Positions 1 through 10,502 of a stretch of DNA of 64,000 nucleotides are shown here, in pieces (the stretch's first letter is position 1; each line of letters opens with the position of its first letter). Source of the stretch: Rhizobiales bacterium Y(2018) (GTDB taxonomy: Bacteria; Pseudomonadota; Alphaproteobacteria; Rhizobiales; Aestuariivirgaceae); contig SCPD01000023.1 in assembly GCA_005502925.1 (NCBI GenBank), positions 1 to 64,000 of the forward strand, in the 5' to 3' direction. The notes beneath the pieces are model-generated. The model saw only the letters and a program-made list of their open reading frames with translations. It ran no database searches and was not told the origin of the DNA. The position numbers and the translations under genes are program-made.

Positions 1-91
1 CCGGCTCCGCGGGGCAGACCGCGGGGCCGGTCCCGTTCCAGAGGAACGGAACCAATATCGCACAAAACTTCCATGCAAGGTGGCCGAAGGC

Positions 92-244
92 CGGATGAGG
101 GTGTTCTCTCAGCTTTAATACTGTCACAAGCATCGGGAGGTGCTGGAGCTTTACCGGTCCGCTTTTGCGGACGTATTGTCGCAAAATTGAACCAACACCC
201 TCATCCGCCCTGTCGGGCACCTTCTCCCGCAAGCGGGAGAAGGT
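92..244. repeat. Intergenic palindromic repeat element 3' of the eamA pair
   Basis: The first 286 bases hold no gene that I can support. Within them CGGATGAGGGTGTT (92-105) recurs exactly as its reverse complement at 194-207. A perfect 12-bp hairpin with a two-base loop follows (ACCTTCTCCCGC at 219-230, partner at 233-244), then a short T-rich stretch. The CCCTCATCCG...GGGAGAAGG wording is typical of dispersed alphaproteobacterial intergenic repeats. The hairpin lies just beyond the stop of the leftward eamA gene and could stop or protect its transcript, but the T-run is read in the opposite direction, so terminator function is uncertain. Confidence 0.6.
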
Positions 245-286
245 GAATTTTCTCTGAGTTTTGCAACTTTCCCGGTCAGCCCTGCG

Positions 287-1174
287 CTACACCGGCGGCG
301 GTAAAGCCCGCCTTGGCCTGATCTCGGTCAGGATATGGCCGAACAGCGCCAGCATGACCACGCCGCCGCCGAGGAGCACGGCGCCCGCCGGTGTCTCGCC
401 GAGAAACAGCCAGACCCAGAGCGGCGTGAAGGGCACTTCGAGGGCGGCAATGAGCGTCGCCTCGGCGGCCGGGATCTTGCGCGACCAGATCGCGTAAAGG
501 ATGAGGCCGGAAGCGTTCTGCACGACGCCGAACAGGGCGATGAGCAGGAAGTCCTGGGTGCTCACCGCCAGAGGAGCGGCGAACCAGAAGGTCACGAAGG
601 AGCAGAGCCAGGCCGAGATCGCCATGGCGGGCAGCATCGGCACCTTCTGGTGCCCGCGCATAATGGTCGTCATACCGGCCATGCTGAATGTCATGAGGAC
701 GGCAAGGCCCTTGCCAAAGAGGCTGCCGTCGAAGGAGGCGTCCTTCATCATGAGCGCCACGCCGGCAAGCGCCACGAGGCTCGCGACGATGGTGCGGACG
801 CTCGGCTTCTCGCCGATGAAAAGCCAGGCGAAAGCGGCGGTGACGAAAGGCACCGTCGCATAGATGATGAGCGCCTCGGCCACCGTCGTGTAGCGCATCG
901 AGCCGATGCCAGTGATCATGCCCATGGCCGAACACGCGGCCACCGCGAAGACCGGCAGCGGCAGGGGCCAAAGCCTGGCGAGACCGGACTTTCCCTCCAT
1001 CAGCAGATAGACCAGCATCACGCCTGAGCCGGAGAACACGCCGCGCCAGAACAGCATCGTCATCAAGTCGGCGCTGATGAGCCTGACGAAGATGCCGGAG
1101 GTCGACCAGAACAGTGCCGCCGTCGCCACCAGGAGGAGGCCGAGACGATGCTGTGCCGCGTGTTCCGCGTTCAT
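287..1174 (-). CDS. EamA/DMT-family membrane transporter
   Basis: Inner-membrane permease of the drug/metabolite transporter superfamily, probably an exporter of a small metabolite; the substrate cannot be read from sequence. The 295 residues are hydrophobic along their length, consistent with about ten membrane segments in two EamA repeats, and the length is normal for the family. Its ATG overlaps the stop of the upstream eamA gene by four bases (ATGA), so the two are translationally coupled. The pair may be duplicated exporters or partners in one transporter; the former is more usual. Confidence 0.88.
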   Translation of the reverse strand: MNAEHAAQHRLGLLLVATAALFWSTSGIFVRLISADLMTMLFWRGVFSGSGVMLVYLLMEGKSGLARLWPLPLPVFAVAACSAMGMITGIGSMRYTTVAEALIIYATVPFVTAAFAWLFIGEKPSVRTIVASLVALAGVALMMKDASFDGSLFGKGLAVLMTFSMAGMTTIMRGHQKVPMLPAMAISAWLCSFVTFWFAAPLAVSTQDFLLIALFGVVQNASGLILYAIWSRKIPAAEATLIAALEVPFTPLWVWLFLGETPAGAVLLGGGVVMLALFGHILTEIRPRRALPPPV

Positions 1175-2028
1175 GATGTCTGCTTGGCTTTCAGGAGATT
1201 GAGCATATTGGCGCCGAGGATCAGAGCCGCGCCGATGATCGAGATGAGATCGAAGCCCTCGCTGTAGAGCCAGTAGCCGGCGAGCACGGTCAGGGGCACG
1301 CGCAGGAAGTCCATCGGCGTCACGATCGTCACGTCGGCGAGCGAGATCGCCTTGGACAGGCAGTAATGCGAGAAGGTGCCGGTGAAGCCCACCACCGCGA
1401 CCCAGATCCAGTTCTCAGGCGCGGGCCATTTCCAGGTGAGCCAGGCCGGCACCGCGCCGATCACCGTCTGGATGGCGAACATCAGGAAGATGACGGTGAG
1501 CGCCGAATCCTTGCGCGTCAGGACTTTGGTGAGCGCGACCGAAACGGCGAAACCGAGTGCCGCGACAAGCGCCACCAGATGGCCTGCATCGACCGTCGCC
1601 GTGCCCGGCTTCACGATCAGCAGGATGCCGAGAAAGCCGAGCCCGATGGCGGCGATCCTGTAGCGGGTCAGCGTCTCGCCGAGAAAGGCGACGGCGATGA
1701 GGGCGCCCCAGATCGGCATGGTGAACTCGATCGAGACGACCTGGGCGAGGGGAATGAGGAGGAGCGCGGTGAACCAGGAATATTGGGCGGCGTAATGGGC
1801 GATATTGCGCACGATATGGAGCGGCAGCTGGGTGAGGCGGGCGCGGAGATTGCCTTCATAGAGGACGAGGGGGCCGAGCACCGCCATGGCGATCAGGCTG
1901 CGCAGGATCATGATCACGAAGACCGGCACGTCTTGGCCAAGCTCGCGCCCGGCGACGGTGAGGGCAAGGGTGCACAGAAGCCATCCCGCCATCCAGATGG
2001 CCGCCTGTGTCGTCGATTGTTGCGGCAA
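1171..2028 (-). CDS. EamA/DMT-family membrane transporter
   Basis: A second drug/metabolite transporter permease of 285 residues with the two-repeat EamA hydrophobicity pattern. The proposed start is TTG at 2028, chosen because GGGGAGA (2038-2044) lies about ten bases upstream as a good Shine-Dalgarno sequence; the next ATG, at codon 13 (1992), is the alternative. It is the first gene of a two-gene leftward operon and divergent from the drrA-type gene. No binding residues are diagnostic of substrate. Confidence 0.85.
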   Translation of the reverse strand: MPQQSTTQAAIWMAGWLLCTLALTVAGRELGQDVPVFVIMILRSLIAMAVLGPLVLYEGNLRARLTQLPLHIVRNIAHYAAQYSWFTALLLIPLAQVVSIEFTMPIWGALIAVAFLGETLTRYRIAAIGLGFLGILLIVKPGTATVDAGHLVALVAALGFAVSVALTKVLTRKDSALTVIFLMFAIQTVIGAVPAWLTWKWPAPENWIWVAVVGFTGTFSHYCLSKAISLADVTIVTPMDFLRVPLTVLAGYWLYSEGFDLISIIGAALILGANMLNLLKAKQTS

Positions 2029-2309
2029 GCGCGATTTTCTCCCCTGACGGCGACAACCATAAGGGGCTCTGTGGGGACCTGCTAGGGCGTAAAGCTCATA
2101 TCAACCCTGCGACGGGAACCGGGCTGAGAGAAGCGCGCGCTGCTGACAGCTCTTGTCGTCGCAAGCCGCTATTCCAGGTGATCTGGACAAGCGCCGGCCA
2201 GCCATGCGAGGTTTCCCCGGCGCGACCACCAGAGAGGGGCGTAGAGCCTCTGAATTCGCGCGATGCCGGCAGCGCGCTGCCCAGGTTTTTCAGGTTTCAC
2301 GGACGCGTC

Positions 2310-3323
2310 ATGAACGATGCCATGCGTATGAACAATTCGTCGTCCGTCGCAGGACAGGCAGCGCCAGCCATTTCGGTGCGCGGGATCGTCAAGCATTTCG
2401 GCGCGGTGCGAGCCGTCGACGGCATCGATCTCGATGTGCCGCGCGGCATGATCTTCGCCATTCTGGGGCCCAACGGCGCCGGCAAGACCACGCTGATGCG
2501 GATGCTGGCGACGCTCGCCGCACCCGACGCAGGCTCGGCCAGCATCATGGGACATGACCTTGCAAGCGCGCCGCAGAAGGTGCGCGCCAGCATCGCCATG
2601 ACCGGCCAGTTCGCTTCGCTCGACGAGGATCTGACGGGCCGCGAGAATCTGCTGATGCTCGCCAGGCTGTGGGGGTATCGCGGCCGCGGCGCCAAGGAAC
2701 GCGCCGATGAACTGCTCGCCGCCTTCGATCTGGCCGACGCGGCCAGCAAGCAGGTCAAAGCCTATTCGGGGGGCATGCGCAGAAGGCTCGACATCGCTGC
2801 TTCGCTTATCGTGACGCCGGGCGTCCTCTTCCTCGACGAGCCGACCACTGGCCTCGATCCCAATGCGCGCCAGAGCGTGTGGCGGATGATCCGGGCGCTG
2901 GCGGGCTCGGGCGTCACCATCCTTCTCACCACTCAATATCTCGACGAGGCGGATCAGCTGGCGGCGCGTATCGCCGTCATCGACAAGGGCAAGAAGATCG
3001 CCGAAGGCACGAGCCGTGAGCTCAAGGCCGCCACCGGTTCGGGATTTCTCCATGTGGCGCTGGCCGATCCGCCGCGTGTCGATGACGCGAGGCGGCTGCT
3101 CGAGGCGCATCTCGGCGGCAAGGTGCAGCATAGTGCGGAAGGTGTCCAGCTTTCGGTCATGGCGGGAACGCCCGAGGCCGCCAGCCAGGCGATCGCGGCG
3201 CTCATCGCCGACAAGATTGAGCTTGCCGATTTTTCCATGGGCTCGCCCAGCCTCGAGGAAGTGTTCTTCGCGCTGACGGGCGGCGGCGGCAGGCTCGCAA
3301 AACCGGAAGGGGACGACCGATGA
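2310..3323 (+). CDS. DrrA-type ABC exporter ATP-binding protein
   Basis: Cytoplasmic ATPase subunit of an ABC-2 type exporter resembling DrrA (daunorubicin resistance family). The 337-residue product has Walker A GPNGAGKT at about residues 53-60, the signature YSGGMRRRLDIA, and Walker B with the D-loop as VLFLDEPTTGLD. A C-terminal extension of about 100 residues after the ATPase core is typical of DrrA-type proteins. The reading frame is open back to 2007, but the ATG at 2310 precedes the first conserved segment by about 20 residues and is preferred; 2322 and 2328 are in-frame alternatives. It overlaps the permease gene by four bases. Substrate unknown. Confidence 0.9.
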   Translation: MNDAMRMNNSSSVAGQAAPAISVRGIVKHFGAVRAVDGIDLDVPRGMIFAILGPNGAGKTTLMRMLATLAAPDAGSASIMGHDLASAPQKVRASIAMTGQFASLDEDLTGRENLLMLARLWGYRGRGAKERADELLAAFDLADAASKQVKAYSGGMRRRLDIAASLIVTPGVLFLDEPTTGLDPNARQSVWRMIRALAGSGVTILLTTQYLDEADQLAARIAVIDKGKKIAEGTSRELKAATGSGFLHVALADPPRVDDARRLLEAHLGGKVQHSAEGVQLSVMAGTPEAASQAIAALIADKIELADFSMGSPSLEEVFFALTGGGGRLAKPEGDDR

Positions 3324-4138
3324 CCGACGTGAGCTCGACCCCTTTGGAACTCAGGCTCGACCGGGCGCCGCCCAGGCCGCCATCCGCCTTCTCCAATGCG
3401 CTCGTCTTCGGCTGGCGGGCCATCCTCAAATTCAAGCATGTGCCGGAGCAGCTCTTCGATCTGGTGATGACGCCGATCATGTTCACGCTGCTTTTCACCT
3501 TTGTCTTCGGCGGGGCGTTGGCCGGATCGACCGGCGCCTATCTGCAATTCTTCCTGCCCGGAATCCTTGTTCAGACCATCGTGTTCAACGCGGTCTATTC
3601 CGGCATGGGCCTCTCGACCGACCTCAGCAAGGGCCTGTTCGACCGTTTCCGCTCGCTGCCCATCTGGTCTCTGGCGCCCTTTGCCGGGCTGATGGTCGGT
3701 GACATTCTGCGCCACCTGATCGCCGGTGGACTGATCCTGATCATCGGCCTCATCCTGGGCTACCGCGCCGAAGGTGGGATTCCGGGCGTCATTGCCGCTT
3801 TCGCACTGCTCGTTGCTATCGGCTTCGGCATGGGCTGGATATTCATCGTGCTGGGCCTCCTGGTCCGCACGCCGACGACAGTCATGACCGCCGGTTTCAC
3901 TTTCCTCTTTCCTCTGGTGTTCGCCTCCAACATCATGGTCCAACCGGCCACGATGCCGGGCTGGCTCAGGGCCTTCGTCGAAGTGAATCCGGTGTCTTTG
4001 ATGACCAGCGCCATTCGCGGGCTGATGGCGGGCAATGCGAGCCTGACCGAGGTACTCCTGGCGCTGGCGGCGCCTGCGGCGCTCACCGTGCTGCTGGCTC
4101 CGGTGACGCTCTGGCTCTACCGGCGCAGCGACCGGTAA
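3320..4138 (+). CDS. DrrB-type ABC-2 exporter permease
   Basis: Membrane subunit partner of the preceding ATPase. The 272 residues show an N-terminal cytoplasmic stretch and about six hydrophobic segments arranged as in ABC-2 permeases, with the PLVFASN motif near residue 195 that is usual in DrrB-like proteins. The start ATG overlaps the drrA-type stop (ATGA), so both are made together. The gene is convergent with the TIR-pseudokinase-globin gene, 18 bases away. It could export a lipid, antibiotic or secondary metabolite; no biosynthetic genes sit beside it. Confidence 0.88.
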   Translation: MTDVSSTPLELRLDRAPPRPPSAFSNALVFGWRAILKFKHVPEQLFDLVMTPIMFTLLFTFVFGGALAGSTGAYLQFFLPGILVQTIVFNAVYSGMGLSTDLSKGLFDRFRSLPIWSLAPFAGLMVGDILRHLIAGGLILIIGLILGYRAEGGIPGVIAAFALLVAIGFGMGWIFIVLGLLVRTPTTVMTAGFTFLFPLVFASNIMVQPATMPGWLRAFVEVNPVSLMTSAIRGLMAGNASLTEVLLALAAPAALTVLLAPVTLWLYRRSDR

Positions 4139-4156
4139 GGCTTGTTCATCTTTTCC

Positions 4157-5950
4157 TCAAGTCAATGCGATGGGCGAAGGAGCTGCGCTGCGCATGATCG
4201 AAATCTGCTGCCTCATATAGGCCAGTGCCGGGTCGAGAACCGCTCGCCACGCGTCCTGCGACTCTTCCCGAGCCTCCTCGTCCAGGTCTTTGTCCGCGTC
4301 CCGGAGCGCCGCAAGGAATGCGTCGCGGAATAGGCCGTAATATTCATCCTCGATCACGAACTCACTGTGCTTCCGGGTCAGTTCCTCGAAACTGGTGCTG
4401 TAGGCGGGATGAAGAATACTGGCGATGGTCTGGCGAAGGTTCCGCGCCTGGCTCTCCTCGTTCACTCCACGATCTTCAAACAACTTCTTGATATCGGCTC
4501 GCTTGAACAGAGTGTGATAGAAGGATCTGAAGAATGCCTCGTCTGCCCGAAGCTTCTCCCGATATCGGTCTCTGACATAATCTTTGATGACGTCCGGCAC
4601 GTTCTCTTCCGCAACCTGAGTCAGAGCCTTGATCAAGTGAGGGAATGAAGCCCATCGTCTCGTCGGATCGCGGGCCAGCATCCTGGCAACAATGAAGGAA
4701 AGCGCAGGCTGCCCGTGACGGAGCCCTTCCGGAAAACTGGCTCTCGGCGATTCGAAGAAGGCCGCGCTGCTTTTGAGATCGCTGAACGCCTTGATCGAGA
4801 TCGGATGCGTGCCGGTCAACAATTCCAATGCCAGTATGCCCAGATGGTATTGGTCGGTTCGTTTATCGATCGGCTCGCCATAGTAGCGCTCAGGGCTCAA
4901 ATACGGCAATTCGGTCGCATTAAGCAGCTTGGTCGGAGAGATTCGACAGGATTCAAGCGTTTCGTTCGCAATCGGAAGCAACGAAACGCGGGCCCTGTCT
5001 CCGTCAAAATGGACATGGTTCGGTTGCACAGGCCCGAGAATATGCTGGCTGCCATCATGCAGCTCCACTGCGACATGCGCGAGTTGCGCAATGACCGTGG
5101 CCACCGATTTCGCTGGCAGCCTCTGACCGGATTTCATGAGTTCAGCGAGAGTCTTGTCCTCGATGAAGTCCATGACGACCCATGACACAACAGGATCGCT
5201 TTCAGGAACGATATTCCGGATCGAGATCGCCGATGGATCATTGATCATTTGGACGACCCGTGCCCTCTTCACAAAATCCTTGGCAATCGATTCCCTCCCC
5301 GGTGCGGGAACCAGGGCCTTTACGGCGAGGATCCTGTCGTTCTGTTCGGCCTTGTAAAAAATCGAGTAGTCGCCTGCAGCAAAATCGGGTCCAACCCGGA
5401 TGCCGAGACGCCCGACCGATGCAACGACTCTTGATTTGAGAGCAACCCGAAAATTGTCGGACGTATCCTTTTGCAGGTCGATGATCCTGGACAAAGTCTC
5501 TCGAATGCGTCCCAACGCTTCGTCGAGTTCTTGGTCACCCAGCTGCCTCAGCGGTCTGCTTTGGCCTCCTGCAGCCTGGAGGGTATTGAGAGTAGGAATC
5601 CGCCTGCGCTCGTCGGCGGTGATATCGTCAATTGGTACCCACACGATGCTGAGGCCTCCGGCTTCGTACTGTCGCACGATTGCAGGAAACTCTTCCCTCG
5701 CGATGAAATCCGACGTCAAGAAGTTCCTTCCTACGAGAAGAAGGGCGATACGTGACTCGGAAATGGCGCGGTTGATGCTTTCTTGCCAATTGGTTGAGGC
5801 AACAATATCCCGGTCAGACCATACGCTCAGCTGCGTGTTAAAAAAGCCACTCAACAGCTTCTTGAAAATTGTCGGCCAATCGCGAGGGGGCTGGCCTTGT
5901 CCGCTCTCTGTATCTTTGTGACTATAGCTAAGGAATATCTGCTGAGGCAT
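4157..5950 (-). CDS. TIR - pseudokinase - globin fusion protein
   Basis: A 597-residue cytoplasmic protein with three domains. Residues 1 to about 150 form a TIR domain: IFLSYSHKD at the start and RNFLTSDFIAREEF near 75-88, where Glu86/Glu87 fit the NADase glutamate. Residues about 175-450 have the kinase fold: AVK lysine 211 and the SPE...DQYHLGILALELLTG block at 352-380 are kept. The HRD aspartate position reads Pro307, the metal-binding Asn reads His312 and DFG reads LPI (325-327), so catalysis is unlikely. Residues about 463-585 match a 3-on-3 globin: SFYHTLF with Tyr478 (B10), Gln501 (E7), and KHSEFVIEDEYY with proximal His528, as in the KHTSFQIKPEQY segment of flavohaemoglobin Hmp. The ATG at 5950 has only a weak ribosome site. 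It stands alone, convergent with drrB, and looks less GC-rich than its neighbours. Role is inferred: a haem-gated TIR effector or sensor. Confidence 0.85.
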   Translation of the reverse strand: MPQQIFLSYSHKDTESGQGQPPRDWPTIFKKLLSGFFNTQLSVWSDRDIVASTNWQESINRAISESRIALLLVGRNFLTSDFIAREEFPAIVRQYEAGGLSIVWVPIDDITADERRRIPTLNTLQAAGGQSRPLRQLGDQELDEALGRIRETLSRIIDLQKDTSDNFRVALKSRVVASVGRLGIRVGPDFAAGDYSIFYKAEQNDRILAVKALVPAPGRESIAKDFVKRARVVQMINDPSAISIRNIVPESDPVVSWVVMDFIEDKTLAELMKSGQRLPAKSVATVIAQLAHVAVELHDGSQHILGPVQPNHVHFDGDRARVSLLPIANETLESCRISPTKLLNATELPYLSPERYYGEPIDKRTDQYHLGILALELLTGTHPISIKAFSDLKSSAAFFESPRASFPEGLRHGQPALSFIVARMLARDPTRRWASFPHLIKALTQVAEENVPDVIKDYVRDRYREKLRADEAFFRSFYHTLFKRADIKKLFEDRGVNEESQARNLRQTIASILHPAYSTSFEELTRKHSEFVIEDEYYGLFRDAFLAALRDADKDLDEEAREESQDAWRAVLDPALAYMRQQISIMRSAAPSPIALT

Positions 5951-6366
5951 CGAACGCCATCTTGCTCAAAGAACGTCGCGCGCCGCGGAGTCTACGACCT
6001 TAGTATACTCAAAACCCAAAGCAAGCCCCGCCTCACCCGGCGCCTATGGCAAGCGGATTCCTGATTGGTGAAAAGCCAGCTCGCTGGCGCGGCCATTTTG
6101 CTGGACTGCCCGACCCCCATCCGGCCGCCACGGCTCGACGCCGGGAGCCACCCGTCCCGCAAGGGGGAAGGGCGAAGATAGACACCGGGCTTGACGGGAG
6201 GGGGCAGTTCCGTCATTTTGCCGGCCCATGACGACCGCCCCCCACTATGCCGTCCCGATGTGCGGCATGATTATTATCTGCATCTAGCGCAAAAACGCTG
6301 GCAGGCGGCCGCTTTACCTAAATTCAAGTCGAAGCGATCCCCGGGCCGGCAAGCCCCGAGAGTCAC
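5951..6366. other. Intergenic region between TIR gene and cysS
   Basis: These 416 bases separate two divergent genes and must contain both promoters. I see no convincing gene. A GC-rich stretch at about 6105-6180 contains degenerate copies of the CCATCCGGCC / CCCGCAAGGGGG repeat vocabulary seen elsewhere in the window. TATACT on the minus strand near 6002-6007 could be a -10 for the TIR gene, but no well-spaced -35 accompanies it. Confidence 0.4.
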
Positions 6367-7691
<1,325 letters not shown>

Positions 7692-7695
<4 letters not shown>

Positions 7696-9284
7696 CGCGC
7701 GAGCGCCTCTATCTCTTCGACACCACCTTGCGCGATGGGCAGCAGACGCCGGGCGTCGACTTCTCGCTCGACGACAAGCTGGTGGTCATGGAGATGCTCG
7801 ATCAGCTCGGCCTCGATTACATCGAGGGCGGCTATCCGGGCGCCAATCCGACCGACACGGCACTGTTTGCCGAGGCGCGTCCGACCAAGGCCACCTTCAC
7901 CGCCTTTGGCATGGTGAAGCGCGCCGGCCGCTCAGCTTCCAACGATCCGGGCCTGCAGGACATCCTGCGCGCCAAGGTGAAGGCGATCTGCTTCGTCGCC
8001 AAATCCTGGGACTACCATGTCCGCGTCGCCCTTCAGACGACGAATGAAGAGAATCTGCTCACGATCCGTGAGTCCGTCGAAAACGCCAAGGCGCTCGGGC
8101 GCGAGGTGCTGCTCGATTGCGAGCATTTCTTCGACGGCTTCAAGGCCAATCCGGCCTATGCGCTCGAAGTCGCGAAGACGGCCTATGAGGCGGGTGCGCG
8201 CTGGGTCGTGCTGTGCGACACCAATGGCGGGACTTTGCCGCCGGAAGTTTCGGAGATCGTCCGTGAAGTGACGAAGACGGTGCCGGGCACCCATCTCGGC
8301 ATCCACGCCCATAACGACACCGAGCAGGCGGTCGCCAATTCGCTGGCCGCGGTGCTGGCGGGCGTCCGCCAGATCCAGGGCACGCTCAACGGCATCGGTG
8401 AGCGCTGCGGCAACGCCAATCTCGTGTCGATCATCCCGACCTTGGTGCTCAAGAAGGAATTCGCCGAGCGCTTCGAGACCGGGGTGACGGAAGAAAAGCT
8501 GGCGACGCTGACGCATGTGTCCCGCGCCTTCGACGAGCTGCTGAACCGCAGCCCCAATGCGCAGGCGCCCTATGTGGGAAGGAGCGCCTTCGCCACCAAG
8601 GCCGGCATCCATGCCTCGGCGATCGTCAAGGAGCCCGAGACCTACGAGCATGTACCGCCCGACAGCGTCGGCAACCGCCGCCGCATGCTGGTCTCCGACC
8701 AGGCCGGCAAATCCAATCTCTTGGCCGAGCTCGCCCGCATCGGGCTTGCCGTCGACAAGAGCGACAGCCGTCTCGATGCGCTGCTGCGCGAGGTGAAGGA
8801 GCGGGAAGCGCAGGGCTATGCCTATGACGGGGCGGATGCCTCCTTCGAGCTTCTGGCGCGCCGCATGCTCGGCACCGTGCCGCATTATTTCGACGTCCAG
8901 TCCTTCCGGGTGATCGTCGAACAGCGCCACAATGCGTTGGGCGAGCTCGTCACCATGTCGGAAGCCGTGGTCAAGGTGAAGGTCGACGAGGAAATCTTCA
9001 TCAATGCCGGCGAGGGCAACGGCCCGGTCAACGCGCTCGACGTCGCGCTGCGCAAGGATCTCGGCAAGTACCAGCGCTTCATCGACGATCTCGAGCTTGC
9101 CGACTACAAGGTTCGTATCCTCAATGGCGGAACGGGAGCCACTACCCGCGTTCTGGTCGAAAGCCGTGATGGCGAGGGCAATCGCTGGTTCACCGTCGGC
9201 GTGTCGCCCAATATCGTCGATGCCTCCTTCCAGGCCCTGTCGGACTCGATCGTCTTCAAACTGCTGCGCGAAGAGGTGGCGTAG
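7692..9284 (+). CDS. cimA: (R)-citramalate synthase
   Basis: Condenses acetyl-CoA and pyruvate to citramalate, the first step of the threonine-independent route to isoleucine. The 530-residue protein starts with the DRE-TIM metallolyase motif [18 protein letters not shown], has the metal-binding HAHND segment ([15 protein letters not shown] near residue 200), and ends in the LeuA-type allosteric regulatory domain (about residues 400-520). Length and the GVDFS wording fit CimA rather than 2-isopropylmalate synthase. The start is GTG at 7692, overlapping the cysS stop by four bases. Homocitrate synthase is a less likely alternative. Confidence 0.93.
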
Positions 9285-9559
9285 CCATCTGGAAACCCCC
9301 CACCGCGCGAAGCGCGGGGAGGGTGGACGCCCGCAGGGCGGACGGGTGGGGGCTTCCCACCGGGCAGTGTTCAGATGCGTGAGAGATCTCGCTTGCGGAG
9401 AGACCCCACCCGTCGCGCGTTCCGCGCGCCACCCTACCCGCCTTCGGCGGCGGAGGGAGAGTTGGGGGTGTAAAACCTGTCATGCGTGCGCTTCCGGCAT
9501 GCGACCCATGCTTGCAAGCGGGCTGGCTGAAACGAGGCCGGCCCGCTAAACCATCGCCG
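9285..9559. repeat. GC-rich intergenic repeats between cimA and rarD-type gene
   Basis: No gene is supported here. The stretch has small hairpins such as CCGCGC-GAA-GCGCGG near 9304-9318, and two blocks of opposite orientation (about 9296-9360 and 9408-9470) rich in CCCACCCG/CGGGTGGG wording. They resemble the dispersed alphaproteobacterial CCCTC.CC repeats and probably mark transcript ends downstream of cimA. Confidence 0.45.
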
Positions 9560-10498
9560 ATGGCTGCCATCGATACCCCGGTTTCCCAAGCCCATTTGTC
9601 CGAAGCCAAGAAGGGCGTGGCCTTCGGCATCGCGGCCCATCTCGTCTGGGGCGTGATGGCCTATTATTTCAAGCTCATCGAGGCCGCCTCGCCGGTCGAG
9701 ATCGCGGTGCATCGCGGCCTCTGGTCGCTCGTCATAGCCGCCATCGTCATCTGGGCGCTCGGCCAATATGACGACGTGAGGAGGGCGCTGGCGAGCCCGC
9801 GCATCGTCCTCACCCTGCTGTTCACCAGCTTGCTCATCGTCTTCAACTGGGGCTTTTATATCTGGTCGATCCAGAACGGTCGCACCATCGAGGCGAGCCT
9901 CGGCTATTACATCAACCCGCTGCTCAATGTCGTGGCCGGCGCCATCTTCCTCGGCGAACGTTTCACCCGCCTGCAGCTCATCGCCATTGCGATTGCCGTG
10001 ATCGCGGTGCTGGTCCAGACCGTTGCTCTGGGCGTCGTGCCCTGGCTCGGCCTGATGCTGGGCTCGACCTTTTGCATCTATGGCCTGATCCGCAAGACCG
10101 TCGATGTCGGTGCCACACAGGGCTTCTTCGTCGAAGTGCTGCTCATCTTCATTCCCGCCGTGGCCATCGCGGTGTGGATGGGCGAGACGGGGCAAGCGCT
10201 GTTCCTGACGACGCCTTTCTATACGCTGATGCTGATGGGTTGCGGCGCGCTCACCGCGGCGGCGCTTCTGTTCTTCTCCCTCGCGGTCAGGCGCATCCGC
10301 TATTCGACCGCCGGTCTCATGCAGTATATCTCGCCCTCACTGGTCTTCCTCACTGCCGTCTTCATCTTCGGCGAGCCGATGGATTTCTGGCGCTGGCTTT
10401 CCTTCGCGCTGCTTTGGGTGGCGCTCGGCATCTACACCTACGCCGCCCTCAAGGAAGGCCGCCGCTTGCAGGAAGCCTTGGAGCCGGCGCAGGCCTGA
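9560..10498 (+). CDS. rarD: RarD-type EamA permease
   Basis: Inner-membrane transporter of the EamA superfamily, RarD subgroup (chloramphenicol-sensitive RarD proteins, substrate not established). The 312-residue product opens with KKGVAFGIAAHLVWGVMAYYFKLI and contains NWGFYIWSIQNGRTIEASLGYYINPL, which are characteristic of RarD rather than generic EamA proteins. About ten membrane segments are expected. The reading frame is open from 9482, but ATG 9560 places the conserved N-terminal helix at the usual distance. Convergent with the GlxA-type regulator, with only four bases between the stops. Confidence 0.85.
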   Translation: MAAIDTPVSQAHLSEAKKGVAFGIAAHLVWGVMAYYFKLIEAASPVEIAVHRGLWSLVIAAIVIWALGQYDDVRRALASPRIVLTLLFTSLLIVFNWGFYIWSIQNGRTIEASLGYYINPLLNVVAGAIFLGERFTRLQLIAIAIAVIAVLVQTVALGVVPWLGLMLGSTFCIYGLIRKTVDVGATQGFFVEVLLIFIPAVAIAVWMGETGQALFLTTPFYTLMLMGCGALTAAALLFFSLAVRRIRYSTAGLMQYISPSLVFLTAVFIFGEPMDFWRWLSFALLWVALGIYTYAALKEGRRLQEALEPAQA

Positions 10499-10502
10499 GC
10501 GG

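Noticed and set aside
335-1027. Long plus-strand open frames opposite the first eamA gene.
   Set aside because: They are antisense to a gene with clear membrane-protein character, and their Arg/His-rich translations match no family.
2086-2230. Possible TPP riboswitch upstream of the DrrA-type gene (GGGCTGAGAG at about 2121 and TGATCTGGACAAGCGCC at about 2178).
   Set aside because: Two conserved blocks are echoed but the P2 partner (ACCC after CTGAGA) and a closing P1 helix are absent, and the spacing is too long. A covariance search with Rfam RF00059 would settle it; a significant hit would reverse this.
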